A DNA stretch of 64,000 nucleotides, from the NCBI GenBank assembly GCA_035708205.1, contig DASSSY010000007.1:248001-312000 (forward strand). The letters are read 5' to 3'. The notes beneath the pieces were generated by a model. That model did no database searches and had not been told where the DNA came from. It saw only the letters and a list, made by a program, of their open reading frames with translations. Positions 36,527-45,705 of the stretch are shown here, one piece after another. How positions within the stretch are numbered: position 1 is the first letter of the stretch; each line of letters starts with the position of its first letter. Source of the DNA: DASSSY01 sp035708205. GTDB lineage: Bacteria; Bacteroidota; Bacteroidia; Chitinophagales; Chitinophagaceae. The position numbers and the translations under genes were made by a program.

Positions 36527-37168
36527 ATGAGCTATATAAAGAAAGTTTATTTTGATAATAAACCCCTTATTTTTACGGATAATATCAATGATTATGTCAA
36601 CCAGCATGGTGAAGCATTAACCTACCCCGAATATCAGGGAGCAACAGCCGTCAATATTCTTTCGGCGCAAAAGCAACTGAACAGCAATGACTGCCCGGGG
36701 GCTTTTATCGAGGAAACCAATCAAAACAATTTGAACGCCATACTCAGGGTCCTTTTCACGCCGGTCACGGCGGCCGGTGGCATTGTTAGCACTCCCGGAG
36801 ATAAGGTATTACTGATTCACCGGCGCGGCGTCTGGGATCTGCCAAAAGGAAAGCTGGATGAAGGAGAATCCATTCGGGAATGCGCTGTAAGGGAAGTGAT
36901 TGAAGAAACCGGTCTCCCGAACGACATTGGCCTTGGCGAAGAAATCCATCGCAGCTATCATGTTTATTCTTTCCGGGGAGAAAATATTCTTAAAACAACT
37001 TATTGGTTTGCCATGACTGTTCCTGTCGAATGGCCGCTAAAACCACAGGCAGAAGAGGATATCACGGAAGCCATATGGCTGGAAAAAGACAAACTGCCTG
37101 ATATCCTTAATCAAACATGGCCAACAATCAGAGAAGTTTTATTTCTGGCTGCGGGAACAAAGCCTTGA
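36527..37168 (+). CDS. Nudix hydrolase
   Basis: A 213-residue protein with a complete Nudix box, G-x5-E-x7-REVIEETG (beginning GKLDEGESI, near residue 112), so a metal-dependent hydrolase of a nucleoside diphosphate derivative is expected. About 75 N-terminal residues before the fold are of unknown role. The RGVWDLPKGKLDEGE stretch resembles Ap4A/MutT-like members, but the substrate cannot be read from sequence. Its stop is 21 nt from the convergent barrel gene. Confidence 0.93.
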   Translation: MSYIKKVYFDNKPLIFTDNINDYVNQHGEALTYPEYQGATAVNILSAQKQLNSNDCPGAFIEETNQNNLNAILRVLFTPVTAAGGIVSTPGDKVLLIHRRGVWDLPKGKLDEGESIRECAVREVIEETGLPNDIGLGEEIHRSYHVYSFRGENILKTTYWFAMTVPVEWPLKPQAEEDITEAIWLEKDKLPDILNQTWPTIREVLFLAAGTKP

Positions 37169-37189
37169 GAATGAACAACCGGCCTACTC

Positions 37190-37882
37190 TCAAAACAGAT
37201 AAACAAGCCGAAAGGACATCGTATTATTAAACTGATCCCGGCCGCCCATATTCATATTTAAAAGCGGGACATTGGCGGCATCGCGCAAGGGCGTCAAACC
37301 ATATTGATACCGGGCTTCAACCAGGATGCTTCCTCCCAAAAGCAATCCCAGGCTACCAATGATATCAAAGGCCGATTTATTAAATGGATAATCCCCCTCG
37401 TTAAATCCTACAAAGCTGCCCATATCTTCCATCGATTCCTTGCTCCCCAGCAGAGCATTGAACGCCCCTCCGACCCCCAGCAAATATTTACCGTCAAAAC
37501 CCAATAAATAGCTGTTAAATAAGTAATGCAATACGACAGGCACCTCTATATAGTTTAAACGTAACTTATACTTAGCATAATAAGCTCCCCCATACGGGCT
37601 ATATGACTCGTTGACGCCATGGCTTCCTTTCTGGCTAAACATAAAGCCCATGCTGGCCGCTGTTTTTTTAGCGAAAGCCCAATAAACTAACCCGCCGGCA
37701 TTAAGCCCGGCACTATGAAAGCCTGAATAGGTATCACCATCTACCTGAGAACAGTTTAAACCGGCTACGATCCCGCCCCAAAAACGTTTATCCGGATTTT
37801 CAAATAAACCCTGACGTGCTGGCTGAGCAAAAGTCAAACAAGGGATCGATGCTGAAATAACGATAAGCAACAGGCGTTTCAT
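37190..37882 (-). CDS. Outer-membrane beta-barrel protein (PorT-like)
   Basis: A 230-residue protein with signal peptide MKRLLLIVISASIPCLTFAQ followed by alternating aromatic beta strands (FWGGIVAGLNCSQVDGD, AASMGFMFSQKGS, LNYIEVPVVLHYLF, SILVEARYQYGLTPL), ending in F as barrels do. The LNYIEVPVVL block is typical of Bacteroidota porin/PorT-like barrels. I use the ATG at 37882 because it gives a clean signal peptide; upstream in-frame ATGs would add 30 residues. Function unknown. Confidence 0.85.
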   Translation of the reverse strand: MKRLLLIVISASIPCLTFAQPARQGLFENPDKRFWGGIVAGLNCSQVDGDTYSGFHSAGLNAGGLVYWAFAKKTAASMGFMFSQKGSHGVNESYSPYGGAYYAKYKLRLNYIEVPVVLHYLFNSYLLGFDGKYLLGVGGAFNALLGSKESMEDMGSFVGFNEGDYPFNKSAFDIIGSLGLLLGGSILVEARYQYGLTPLRDAANVPLLNMNMGGRDQFNNTMSFRLVYLF

Positions 37883-38105
37883 CAATTTTCTTTTAAAGCT
37901 TGAGAACAGGTATTTGGCTTTCCTCATATTAAAGAGTAAAATTAAGGAATAAATTCCGTTACTTAACTGCACGATGCCTTAATATTCAACAATGACCGCT
38001 TGGTATTTTCCATCAAGAAAATAACCGGCCTTTGTTATTCTGCTCCAGCCGCTTTATTCATGCTTATGGATCAATAAAACAGGAAAAAATATTCAGGAAA
38101 AGAAA

Positions 38106-38137
38106 CCAGGCAATACCGGTTCGCCGGAATTGCCTGG
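38106..38137 (-). terminator. Terminator of the sdh operon
   Basis: A 14-bp stem with one mismatch (38106-38119 and 38124-38137, loop TTCG on the plus strand) followed on the minus strand by a T-rich run. It lies about 43 nt past the sdhB stop. Confidence 0.8.
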
Positions 38138-38179
38138 TATTTATCATTTTAATTTAACGGTCGTTTTTCCGGAAAGCAA

Positions 38180-38950
38180 TTATTTAATTTTATCGTTACG
38201 GAAAACAGCGTTACGATATTCCTTGTTCAGGAATTCGATATTTTGAATAGAGATCCCTTTAGGACATTCCGCCTCGCAGGCTTCCGTATTGGAGCAACTG
38301 CCAAATCCTTCCTTATCCATCTGATCAACCATATCGATAACGCGGGCGTGACGTTCCGCCTGGCCCTGAGGTAACAAGGCCAGCTGGGCTACCTTTGCGG
38401 AAAGGAACAACATGGCAGATGAGTTCTTACAAGCCGCCACGCAAGCACCGCAACCAATGCAGGCTGCTGCCGCAAAGGCATCATCCGCCTTTTGTTTTCC
38501 GATAGGAATAGCATTGGCATCAACAGCATTACCTGTATTGACAGAAACATAACCGCCCGCTTCAATAATACGATCAAATGCGCTTCGATCTACCATCAGA
38601 TCTTTGATAACCGGGAAAGCTTTAGCGCGCCAGGGTTCAACAACAATGGTATCCCCATCTTTATAAGCACGCATGTGTAATTGGCAGGTAGTGGTTTTAT
38701 GCCATGGCCCGTGGGGCTCTCCGTCAATATACATGGAACAAGCCCCACAAATACCTTCCCGGCAATCATGATCAAAGACAATAGGTTCTTTTCCCTCCCC
38801 AATGAGGTGTTCATTCAAAACATCAAACATTTCCAGGAAAGACATTTCAGAGGAAATATCCTCTACCTGATAAGTTTCAAAGTGACCTTTGTCTTGCGCG
38901 TTTTTCTGACGCCAAACTTTCAGGGTCAGATTCATATTATAATGTTCCAT
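38180..38950 (-). CDS. sdhB: Succinate dehydrogenase iron-sulfur subunit
   Basis: A 256-residue electron-transfer subunit. The [2Fe-2S] ligands lie in DHDCREGICGACSMY and the later TTCQLH. The 4Fe-4S and 3Fe-4S ligands lie in CIGCGACVAACKN and CSNTEACEAECPKG. It passes electrons from SdhA to the SdhC heme. Start is ATG 38950; another ATG five codons later (MNLTLKVW) is equally plausible. Last gene of sdhCAB, 277 nt after sdhA, an unusually wide gap. Confidence 0.96.
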   Translation of the reverse strand: MEHYNMNLTLKVWRQKNAQDKGHFETYQVEDISSEMSFLEMFDVLNEHLIGEGKEPIVFDHDCREGICGACSMYIDGEPHGPWHKTTTCQLHMRAYKDGDTIVVEPWRAKAFPVIKDLMVDRSAFDRIIEAGGYVSVNTGNAVDANAIPIGKQKADDAFAAAACIGCGACVAACKNSSAMLFLSAKVAQLALLPQGQAERHARVIDMVDQMDKEGFGSCSNTEACEAECPKGISIQNIEFLNKEYRNAVFRNDKIK

Positions 38951-38993
38951 GAGTCTTTAATTTGTAAATCAGCATTGGCCAATTCGTCAATTA

Positions 38994-39140
38994 TTAATCT
39001 ATTCTCGTTTTACTTGTAGCGATCATTTTGTTTATTACCCTTTCCATCTCCGCCAAACCATCAATTAAATAACGCTGGCGATCCGAAACCCAATAGCCGT
39101 TCCTAAAGCAAATTTTTTGTTCCCTGCAAGCATCCAGCAT
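38994..39140 (-). pseudogene. Possible four-helix-bundle protein remnant
   Basis: A 48-codon frame between sdhA and sdhB reads ACREQKICFRNGYW, a short helix region, then RVINKMIATSKTR. This loosely resembles the C-terminal part of four-helix-bundle (23S rRNA intervening sequence-like) proteins, which end with a YW...YL...I.TSK pattern. A stop lies just before its ATG. Similarity is by eye only and could be chance. Confidence 0.2.
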
Positions 39141-39227
39141 ATTATTTCAGGAAAAAAGCCGTCGCGTCTGCCGTAACATAACATTTCCATCTTATAGGAT
39201 CAACAAGTTAATTAGTCAATCACCTGG

Positions 39228-41204
39228 CTATTTATAATTCCTCTGTGTTGGCTTATCAAATTCGAAATTAAGCGGTTCCTTATGTAATTCCCATGTGTTA
39301 TTGCCTCTCGATTCCCATGCCGAAACATAAGAGAATTCTTCATCAATACGCAAAGCCTCCCCTTCCGGTGTCTGGGATTCAACCCGAAGATGGCAGCCGC
39401 AACTTTCCCTGCGGTTCAAGGCATCTATGCACATCAGCTCGCCTAATTCCATAAAATCTGCTACACGATGCGCTTTATCCAGTTCAGGGTTCATTTCGTT
39501 GATCTCACCGGGGATATACAGGTCTTCCCAAAACTCTTTACGCAATAACTTAATTTCCTCAATAGCTTCTTTCAAGTCTTTTTCATTGCGCGCAATTCCA
39601 CATTTGTCCCAAAGGATCCTACCCAGGCGTTTGTGAAAGCTATCCACTGTGTGCTTACCCTTAATATTCATTAATTTGTTCAGAGCATCACTGACCTCTT
39701 TTTCGGCTTTCTCAAATTCAGGCAAATCAGTTGAAATTTTACCGGTGCTGATTTCTTTGGAAAGGTAATTGGCAATTGTATAAGGAATGACAAAATAACC
39801 ATCAGCCAAAGCCTGCATCAAAGCGGACGCGCCCAAACGATTAGCGCCGTGATCACTAAAATTGGCCTCACCTAAAGCATACAGTCCCGGAATGGTGGTC
39901 ATCAGCTCATAATCCACCCAAATGCCGCCCATGGTATAGTGCACCGCTGGATAAATACGCATAGGCACTTCATAAGGGTTTTCCCCGGTAATTTTTTCAT
40001 ACATTTCAAAAAGGTTGCCATACTTCTCTTCAACAACCTTAACCCCTTTTTCCCGCACTAATTCTTTACTTGGATTTTCGATGCTATGCTTGTGGCATTC
40101 CATCTTACCATAACGTTCAATGGCCGAAGCAAAATCCAAGAATACGGCCTGCTTGGAAGTGCCCACACCGTGCCCGGCATCACATTGCTCTTTCGCATTA
40201 CGGCTGGCCACATCACGAGGGACTAAATTGCCGAATGCAGGATATTTCCTTTCTAAATAATAATCTCTTTCCTCTTCCGGTATCTCGCTGGCCTTCCGGT
40301 TATCGCCTTTCTTTTTGGGTACCCAGATACGGCCGTCGTTACGAAGCGATTCAGACATCAATGTCAGCTTGGACTGATGGTCGCCGCTCACCGGGATGCA
40401 GGTTGGATGAATCTGTACAAAACAGGGATTGGCGAAATAAGCGCCTTTATTATGCACTTTCCATGCGGCCGAGGCATTGCTGCCCATCGCATTGGTGGAC
40501 AGGAAATATACATTTCCATAACCGCCCGTACAAAGCAAAACAGCGTGTGCGGAATAACGTTCCAGCTTTCCGGTGATCATGTTACGGGCAATAATCCCCC
40601 GCGCCTTTCCGTCAACAAGCACCAGGTCCATCATTTCATGACGCGTATAGCTGGTCACTTTACCACGCCCTACCTGGCGTTCCAGGGCCTGATAAGCGCC
40701 CAGAAGCAATTGCTGACCGGTCTGGCCTGCGGCATAAAAGGTACGCGAGACCTGAGCACCGCCAAAAGAACGGTTGGCCAGCAAACCACCGTATTCGCGG
40801 GCGAAAGGTACGCCCTGGGCCACGCATTGATCTATAATGTTGGCACTCAATTCCGCCAAACGATAAGTATTGGCTTCACGCCCACGATAGTCGCCGCCTT
40901 TCAAGGTATCATAATAAAGGCGATAATCCGAATCGCCGTCGTTCTGATAGTTTTTAGAAGCATTGATCCCTCCTTGTGCCGCAATGGAGTGAGCCCGGCG
41001 GGGAGAATCCTGAAAGCAAAATGATTTTACGTTATAGCCCATTTCCGCAAGGCTGGCCGCGGCAGAAGCGCCGGCCAGGCCTGTACCTACGACAATAATA
41101 TCAATTTTGCGCTTATTAGCCGGGTTAACTAATTTGGCATGGTTCTTAAAATTAGTCCATTTCTCTGCCAACGGTCCGGCAGGAATCCTTGAATCTAAAA
41201 TCAT
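39228..41204 (-). CDS. sdhA: Succinate dehydrogenase/fumarate reductase flavoprotein
   Basis: A 658-residue FAD subunit oxidising succinate to fumarate. The FAD fold starts VVGTGLAGASAAASLAEMG, the His for covalent FAD lies in AHSIAAQGGINASKN, and the active-site blocks include HPTCIPVSGDHQSKL and YTMGGIWVDYE. GLYALGEANFSDHGANRLGASAL completes the FAD site. The length suits the Bacteroidota type B enzyme. Start is ATG at 41204; the TTG two codons upstream is unlikely. Middle gene of sdhCAB. Confidence 0.97.
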   Translation of the reverse strand: MILDSRIPAGPLAEKWTNFKNHAKLVNPANKRKIDIIVVGTGLAGASAAASLAEMGYNVKSFCFQDSPRRAHSIAAQGGINASKNYQNDGDSDYRLYYDTLKGGDYRGREANTYRLAELSANIIDQCVAQGVPFAREYGGLLANRSFGGAQVSRTFYAAGQTGQQLLLGAYQALERQVGRGKVTSYTRHEMMDLVLVDGKARGIIARNMITGKLERYSAHAVLLCTGGYGNVYFLSTNAMGSNASAAWKVHNKGAYFANPCFVQIHPTCIPVSGDHQSKLTLMSESLRNDGRIWVPKKKGDNRKASEIPEEERDYYLERKYPAFGNLVPRDVASRNAKEQCDAGHGVGTSKQAVFLDFASAIERYGKMECHKHSIENPSKELVREKGVKVVEEKYGNLFEMYEKITGENPYEVPMRIYPAVHYTMGGIWVDYELMTTIPGLYALGEANFSDHGANRLGASALMQALADGYFVIPYTIANYLSKEISTGKISTDLPEFEKAEKEVSDALNKLMNIKGKHTVDSFHKRLGRILWDKCGIARNEKDLKEAIEEIKLLRKEFWEDLYIPGEINEMNPELDKAHRVADFMELGELMCIDALNRRESCGCHLRVESQTPEGEALRIDEEFSYVSAWESRGNNTWELHKEPLNFEFDKPTQRNYK

Positions 41205-41258
41205 GGTCAATATTTTATTTTTCAGTATGTTTAAAGTATAGTCAGCAACTCGTTTTTA

Positions 41259-41927
41259 TCAGGCCAGCCAACCCAGATAAAAAGCAACGGGCATAGCGAT
41301 GAAAGCCAAAGGAATGATAATAGCGAAAGCATAACCGGTTTTCCGGATCAACGCCTTATATTTAATGCTGCTCAGGCCAAGCGTATGGAACGCGCTCCAA
41401 AAGCCATGCACCAAGTGCCAGGCTAAAGAAATACAGCCCAGGACATAAATAAGCACTACCCAGCCGTTTTGAAAAGTGACCTGCATCCGGGCATACAGAT
41501 CCAACTCACCGTCGCCAACAGTTTGAGCGTAACGGTTAGGCACCCAAAACTGGGCCAGATGCACCACTAAAAACAACAGAATGATCGTTCCCAACAGGCC
41601 CATAGAGCGGCTATACCATCTGGTATTTTTGTTACCGGGTTTAACCGCGTAGCCTATCGGCCGTTTAGCCTTGTTTTGTGCCGTTAGCACATATCCCTGA
41701 ATGATATGCAGGAAAAAGAAAACAAATAACCCGATCTCCAAAATTCTTGTAATCAGATTTGTTCCTAGAAAATGAGCGACAACTTCATACTTCTCCCTGC
41801 CATCCGGCAAAAAGATCTGGAAGTTGGCATAGCAATGGACAATCAGGAACAGGATCAAAAACAATCCGGTCAAGCCCATAATTAATTTCTTGCCAATGGA
41901 GGAGGTAAATGCATGTTTCCAGTTCAT
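41259..41927 (-). CDS. sdhC: Succinate dehydrogenase cytochrome b subunit
   Basis: A 222-residue, five-helix membrane subunit of the single-chain type B family (no sdhD). Helix 1 contains SSIGKKLIMGLTGLFLILFLIVH, and histidines in LIVHCYANFQ, LHIIQGY, LVVHLAQFW and WHLVHGFWSAFHTLG suit two b hemes. It anchors SdhAB and passes electrons to quinone. First gene of the operon, with a clear promoter upstream. Confidence 0.94.
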   Translation of the reverse strand: MNWKHAFTSSIGKKLIMGLTGLFLILFLIVHCYANFQIFLPDGREKYEVVAHFLGTNLITRILEIGLFVFFFLHIIQGYVLTAQNKAKRPIGYAVKPGNKNTRWYSRSMGLLGTIILLFLVVHLAQFWVPNRYAQTVGDGELDLYARMQVTFQNGWVVLIYVLGCISLAWHLVHGFWSAFHTLGLSSIKYKALIRKTGYAFAIIIPLAFIAMPVAFYLGWLA

Positions 41928-41979
41928 AATGAGTAAGAGATAAGTGGAATTGTAAAATTTAGGTCATTTTTCTAGACTG

Positions 41980-42011
41980 CAAAGGTAATATGCAAAATCG
42001 GGAAATGCCAA
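41980..42011 (-). promoter_or_regulatory. Promoter of the sdhCAB operon
   Basis: On the minus strand TTGG (42008-42011), 20 nt, then TACCTTTG (41980-41987), 53 nt before the sdhC start. Confidence 0.7.
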
Positions 42012-42029
42012 TCATTTTTTTAATTTCTA

Positions 42030-42059
42030 TTTGTAGCATAACCACTAATGATATACTTG
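42030..42059 (+). promoter_or_regulatory. Promoter of the Ivy-like lipoprotein gene
   Basis: TTTG (42030-42033), 18 nt, then TATACTTG (42052-42059), one base off consensus. It is divergent from the sdh promoter, with only about 18 nt between the two -33 boxes. Confidence 0.55.
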
Positions 42060-42108
42060 GCCCTTGGCATGATTATTGCACAAAAGAATGTTAACCAACA
42101 GGACCATC

Positions 42109-42675
42109 ATGTATTCCAGGAGCAAGAATTTCCAAAACATTAAAAGAAACAGGTTCTGCCTGTCATTGATAACCATCATCGGAACCATATGTCTTATGAG
42201 CACCGGTTCCTGTACCAACAAAGACCAGGATAGGGCTCCCGCCGCATCCGACACAAGCGCCCAGGCTACATCACTTCAAAATGCCAATACCGAAAATAAT
42301 GGCCCAGCGGACACCGTCCTTATGTCACTGAAAAAATTCAAGGACCAATACCCCTCAGACGCTAAACTCCTGGACCAACCGGAAATAAAAAGCCGGCTGG
42401 AATTATTGCTGGGCAAAGACTACGATAATTTCCGCAAATACTGGCAAACCGAAACGCCGATAAAAATTGAAGGCAATGTGCTTTCCACCACCGGTTGTGA
42501 ACAGCATAATTGCGGTGCCAACCAATATGTGCTTCAGATAGATCTCATGCACAACAATATTAACGTTTATCACTTTGGACAAAACATTCAAAGTTATCTG
42601 GAAAAAGGCCCTATCAACCTGCCCTCAGGCTTAGCGAAGGAATTTCAAAACATTTCGGGAAATAATAGCATCTGA
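42109..42675 (+). CDS. Lipoprotein resembling Ivy lysozyme inhibitors
   Basis: A 188-residue lipoprotein candidate: basic N-terminus (MYSRSKNFQNIKRNRF), hydrophobic helix and lipobox LMSTGSC. The mature part ends in a domain with an LLGKDYDNFRKYW helix and the loop C130-E-Q-H-N-C135 followed by GANQYVLQIDL and NINVYHF. The CxxH(D/N)C loop followed by a strand is the signature of Ivy-type inhibitors of vertebrate lysozyme, where the loop enters the lysozyme active site. I infer a cell-surface lysozyme inhibitor. ATG at 42088 is an alternative start. Confidence 0.65.
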   Translation: MYSRSKNFQNIKRNRFCLSLITIIGTICLMSTGSCTNKDQDRAPAASDTSAQATSLQNANTENNGPADTVLMSLKKFKDQYPSDAKLLDQPEIKSRLELLLGKDYDNFRKYWQTETPIKIEGNVLSTTGCEQHNCGANQYVLQIDLMHNNINVYHFGQNIQSYLEKGPINLPSGLAKEFQNISGNNSI

Positions 42676-42736
42676 ATTAAAAAGCGGTCCATTTCAAAAT
42701 TGAGTGCTTTTTTAATTAGGGAACACGGACAAGGGA

Positions 42737-44446
42737 TTACTTAAGAGCATATTTTTTGCTGCTGATCCATTCAATGGCAGCAGCAAAAACAATGACCAAC
42801 AGCGCACCGATGACATTCAGCCATAGGAAGGAGACCCAATGATTAAAATAAATCAGCAAAACACCCAATTCGGCCGTTATCGCCGCGAAGAATACCGCTT
42901 CCCCTTTGATCCATTTCAGGAAAAAGGCAGTCAGGAATATCCCCAAAATAGCGCCGTAAAACAAGCTGCCCAATTCGTTGACCGCTTCAATCAATGAGCC
43001 CATCCGGGTGGCAAAGCAAGCCACCAAAATACCGAATCCCCCCCAAATCAGGGTATAAAGGCGACCATAACGCAACTGCTCCTTTTCAGACAAATCCCGC
43101 CGGAGCAATACCTGATGAAAATCAATCAATGAAGAAGACGCCAAAGCGTTAACCGCAGCAGAGATAGAGCTCCAACTGGCTAAAAAGATAATGGCAAAGA
43201 TCAGTCCTGTCGCGCCCACCGGCAAATAATGCTGTACAAAATAGAGGAAAACATAATTCACATCGCTTTCAGGCTCTCCGATAATAGCACGATTCTTATT
43301 GATCAGTTGCGATATTTCACGGCGTTGCTCCTTCAGCAAAGTATTGCCTTTGTTTAATTCATTAACCAGGAAAAACCTTTGCCGGCCGGCATCTTCCCCG
43401 CCTCTCCCGCGCAGCGCCAACAGGTCCAAGGCCGTTTGCTGATTATGATTTACCGTAAGCTGATGTTCGATAAAAAGCGGCTGATAAGCTTCTGGGCTTA
43501 CTTTAGCCACCTTTTGGGCTGCCGATTCATTGAAAAACAACGGCCCCTTATTAATGATAAAAAACGAAAATAACAAAGCGCCAATCAACAGAATACCAAA
43601 CTGCATCGGAATCTTGACCATGCCGTTCATAAGCAGTCCCAAACGGCTTTGCCGCAAATCCTTACCTGAAAGATAGCGCCCTACCTGACTTTGATCAGTA
43701 CCAAAATAGGACAAAGCCAGGAAAAAACCGCCAATCACTCCCGACCAAACATTGTATTTGTCATTCCAGTCAAAATCCGTAGTAATCACATTGAGCTTCC
43801 CGGTCTTCCCGGCAATGTATAAGGCATCAGTGAGCCCAATACCATGAGGCAATAAATGCACCACCAGAAAACCGGCAAATGCCATGGCTGCCAAGATGAT
43901 CAGAAACTGAACCTTTTGGGTATGGGCAATGGCTTGGGCACCGCCGGTGTAAGAATAAATAATGAGCACGCCGCCAATAAGGATATTGGCCAGGTAGATA
44001 TTCCAGCCAAAAATAGACGATAGGACGATGGCCGGGGCATAAACGCTGATACCCGTGGAAACCCCTCTTGAAAATAAAAACAAAATGCCGGTAAACAATC
44101 TCGTTTTCCGGTCGAAGCGCTTATCCAGGTATTCATACGCCGTATAAACATTCAGCTTCTGAAAAATCGGGACAAACACCGCGCTGATGACAATCATGGC
44201 CAAGGGCAGCCCAAAATAATACTGGATGAAACGCATGCCATCGGTATAGGCCTGACCAGGACCGGAAATAAAGGTTATGGCGCTGGCCTGGGTAGCCATA
44301 ATGCCCAGCAGCACCACATGCCAGGGCATTTGCCTGCCAGCTCTGACAAAGGTATCGGCCCCGTGCTGCCCCTTGCTTTTCCAAAGGCCATATAGAACCA
44401 CCAGCACCAATGTCAACAGTAAAACGATCCAATCCGCATCATTCAT
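42737..44446 (-). CDS. Sodium/solute symporter (SSS family)
   Basis: A 569-residue membrane protein with about 13 hydrophobic helices. SSS-family features are the RAGRQMPWHVVLLGIMATQASAITFISGPG region near residues 35-65, GLPLAMIVISAVFVPIF, YEYLDKRFD and the later SWSSISAAVNALASSSLIDF. It imports an organic solute with Na+; the solute cannot be told. The ATG at 44446 overlaps the stop of a 44-codon gene upstream as ATGA, so the two are translationally coupled. A GTG two codons earlier is possible. Confidence 0.93.
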   Translation of the reverse strand: MNDADWIVLLLTLVLVVLYGLWKSKGQHGADTFVRAGRQMPWHVVLLGIMATQASAITFISGPGQAYTDGMRFIQYYFGLPLAMIVISAVFVPIFQKLNVYTAYEYLDKRFDRKTRLFTGILFLFSRGVSTGISVYAPAIVLSSIFGWNIYLANILIGGVLIIYSYTGGAQAIAHTQKVQFLIILAAMAFAGFLVVHLLPHGIGLTDALYIAGKTGKLNVITTDFDWNDKYNVWSGVIGGFFLALSYFGTDQSQVGRYLSGKDLRQSRLGLLMNGMVKIPMQFGILLIGALLFSFFIINKGPLFFNESAAQKVAKVSPEAYQPLFIEHQLTVNHNQQTALDLLALRGRGGEDAGRQRFFLVNELNKGNTLLKEQRREISQLINKNRAIIGEPESDVNYVFLYFVQHYLPVGATGLIFAIIFLASWSSISAAVNALASSSLIDFHQVLLRRDLSEKEQLRYGRLYTLIWGGFGILVACFATRMGSLIEAVNELGSLFYGAILGIFLTAFFLKWIKGEAVFFAAITAELGVLLIYFNHWVSFLWLNVIGALLVIVFAAAIEWISSKKYALK

Positions 44447-44577
44447 TTCCACGCATTTGTAAACCAGCAGAACAAAGCCATGAGCAAAATCAGCCAGGCC
44501 AATACCATTAGGTATAACCTACGCCAATAACGTTTCTCTTGTGGCTGTTCTCCGTTTATTTTTTTATTGAAATTCAT
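44443..44577 (-). CDS. 44-residue single-helix membrane protein, symporter partner
   Basis: This short gene begins with ATG at 44577 and ends with TGA at 44443. The product has a basic N-terminus (MNFNKKINGEQPQEKRYWRR) and one hydrophobic helix (about residues 21-39, LYLMVLAWLILLMALFCWF). Its stop overlaps the symporter start as ATGA, and it begins 17 nt after thiL. Known Na+/solute symporters such as PanF and ActP have small membrane proteins encoded directly upstream, so I infer a small accessory subunit. No family assigned. Confidence 0.75.
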   Translation of the reverse strand: MNFNKKINGEQPQEKRYWRRLYLMVLAWLILLMALFCWFTNAWK

Positions 44578-44594
44578 GGGACGACCCGCCTGCT

Positions 44595-45632
44595 TTATTT
44601 TGAAGCTTTGCCAAAGGACACCCAGCCCTGGGCCGTCAAATCATGCTCATTGCCTTTAGCCGTAATGATCTTAGCACCTTTTTGGGCCTCGGTCATATAG
44701 CCAATCACGCTGATCTGTTCCGACAAAACGATTTTATCATATTCCAACTGAGGTACTGTAAACAGTAATTCGTAATCCTCGCCACCGCTTAAGGCACAAG
44801 CTGTCGGGTCAATGTTAAACTGGTAAGCCACCTCTTTGGTCTCATCGTGGAACGGGATTTTATCTTCATACAGCACACAGCCCAGCTGGCTTTGCTTACA
44901 AATGTGAAGCAGCTCTGAGCTGAGCCCGTCGCTTACATCCATCATCGCCGTAGGAAAAATTTCCTGTTTGGCCAGCCAATCCACAATATCCACCCGCGCT
45001 TCCGGTTTCAGTAAACGGCCAACAACATAAGAACGGCCTTCCAGGTCGGGCTGCACACCTTTGGTTTCCATAAATATTTTCTTTTCACGCTCCAGCAACT
45101 GTAAGCCCAGGTAAGCCGCCCCAAGATCGCCGCTGACACAAATCAAATCGCCTTTTTGCGCTCCCGAACGGGTGACATAGCGATCGGGCGCCACTTCGCC
45201 TATGACCGTCAGGCTCAGCACCAATCCTTGCGGGTTGGATACGGTATCGCCACCCACCAGATCAATATTATAATGGTCACAGGCCATGTAAATGCCCTCG
45301 TACAGTTCCTGTAAAGCTTCAACAGAAAAACGGTTGCTAATGCCCAGGCCTACGGTTATTTGCGTGGCTTCGGCGTTCATGGCACAGATATCAGAAACAT
45401 TAACGGCCACCGCTTTATAGCCCAGATATTTCAAAGGCACATAGGCCAGGTCAAAATGCACACCTTCAATCAGCATGTCGGTACTGATCACCGTCTGCCT
45501 GCCGAAATTATCCAAAACGGCCGCGTCATCGCCCACACTTAGCAAAGTGCCCGCCCGGCGGGTCTCATTATTCTTCGTTAAAAAATCAATCAGTCCGAAT
45601 TCGCCCAATTCGGCAATTTCCGTACGCTCCAT
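44595..45632 (-). CDS. thiL: Thiamine-monophosphate kinase
   Basis: A 345-residue kinase making thiamine diphosphate. Family blocks: SVGDDAAVLD, TDMLIEGVHFDL, KAVAVNVSDICAMNA, YNIDLVGGDTVSNP and MMDVSDGLSSELLHI. The SGGEDYELLFTV block follows near residue 265. Length is normal. It shares a strand and close spacing with the small membrane gene and the symporter, which may point to thiamine-related transport, but this is weak. Confidence 0.96.
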   Translation of the reverse strand: MERTEIAELGEFGLIDFLTKNNETRRAGTLLSVGDDAAVLDNFGRQTVISTDMLIEGVHFDLAYVPLKYLGYKAVAVNVSDICAMNAEATQITVGLGISNRFSVEALQELYEGIYMACDHYNIDLVGGDTVSNPQGLVLSLTVIGEVAPDRYVTRSGAQKGDLICVSGDLGAAYLGLQLLEREKKIFMETKGVQPDLEGRSYVVGRLLKPEARVDIVDWLAKQEIFPTAMMDVSDGLSSELLHICKQSQLGCVLYEDKIPFHDETKEVAYQFNIDPTACALSGGEDYELLFTVPQLEYDKIVLSEQISVIGYMTEAQKGAKIITAKGNEHDLTAQGWVSFGKASK

Positions 45633-45653
45633 AATTTTTCAGGATTTTGTGGT

Positions 45654-45661
45654 CAAAGGTA
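45654..45661 (-). promoter_or_regulatory. -7 box of the thiL operon
   Basis: TACCTTTG on the minus strand, 22 nt before the thiL start codon. Confidence 0.55.
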
Positions 45662-45705
45662 ACGCTTGCGCAGAGGTTTAACAGCGTTTCCGCAGAAAAT
45701 TTAGC

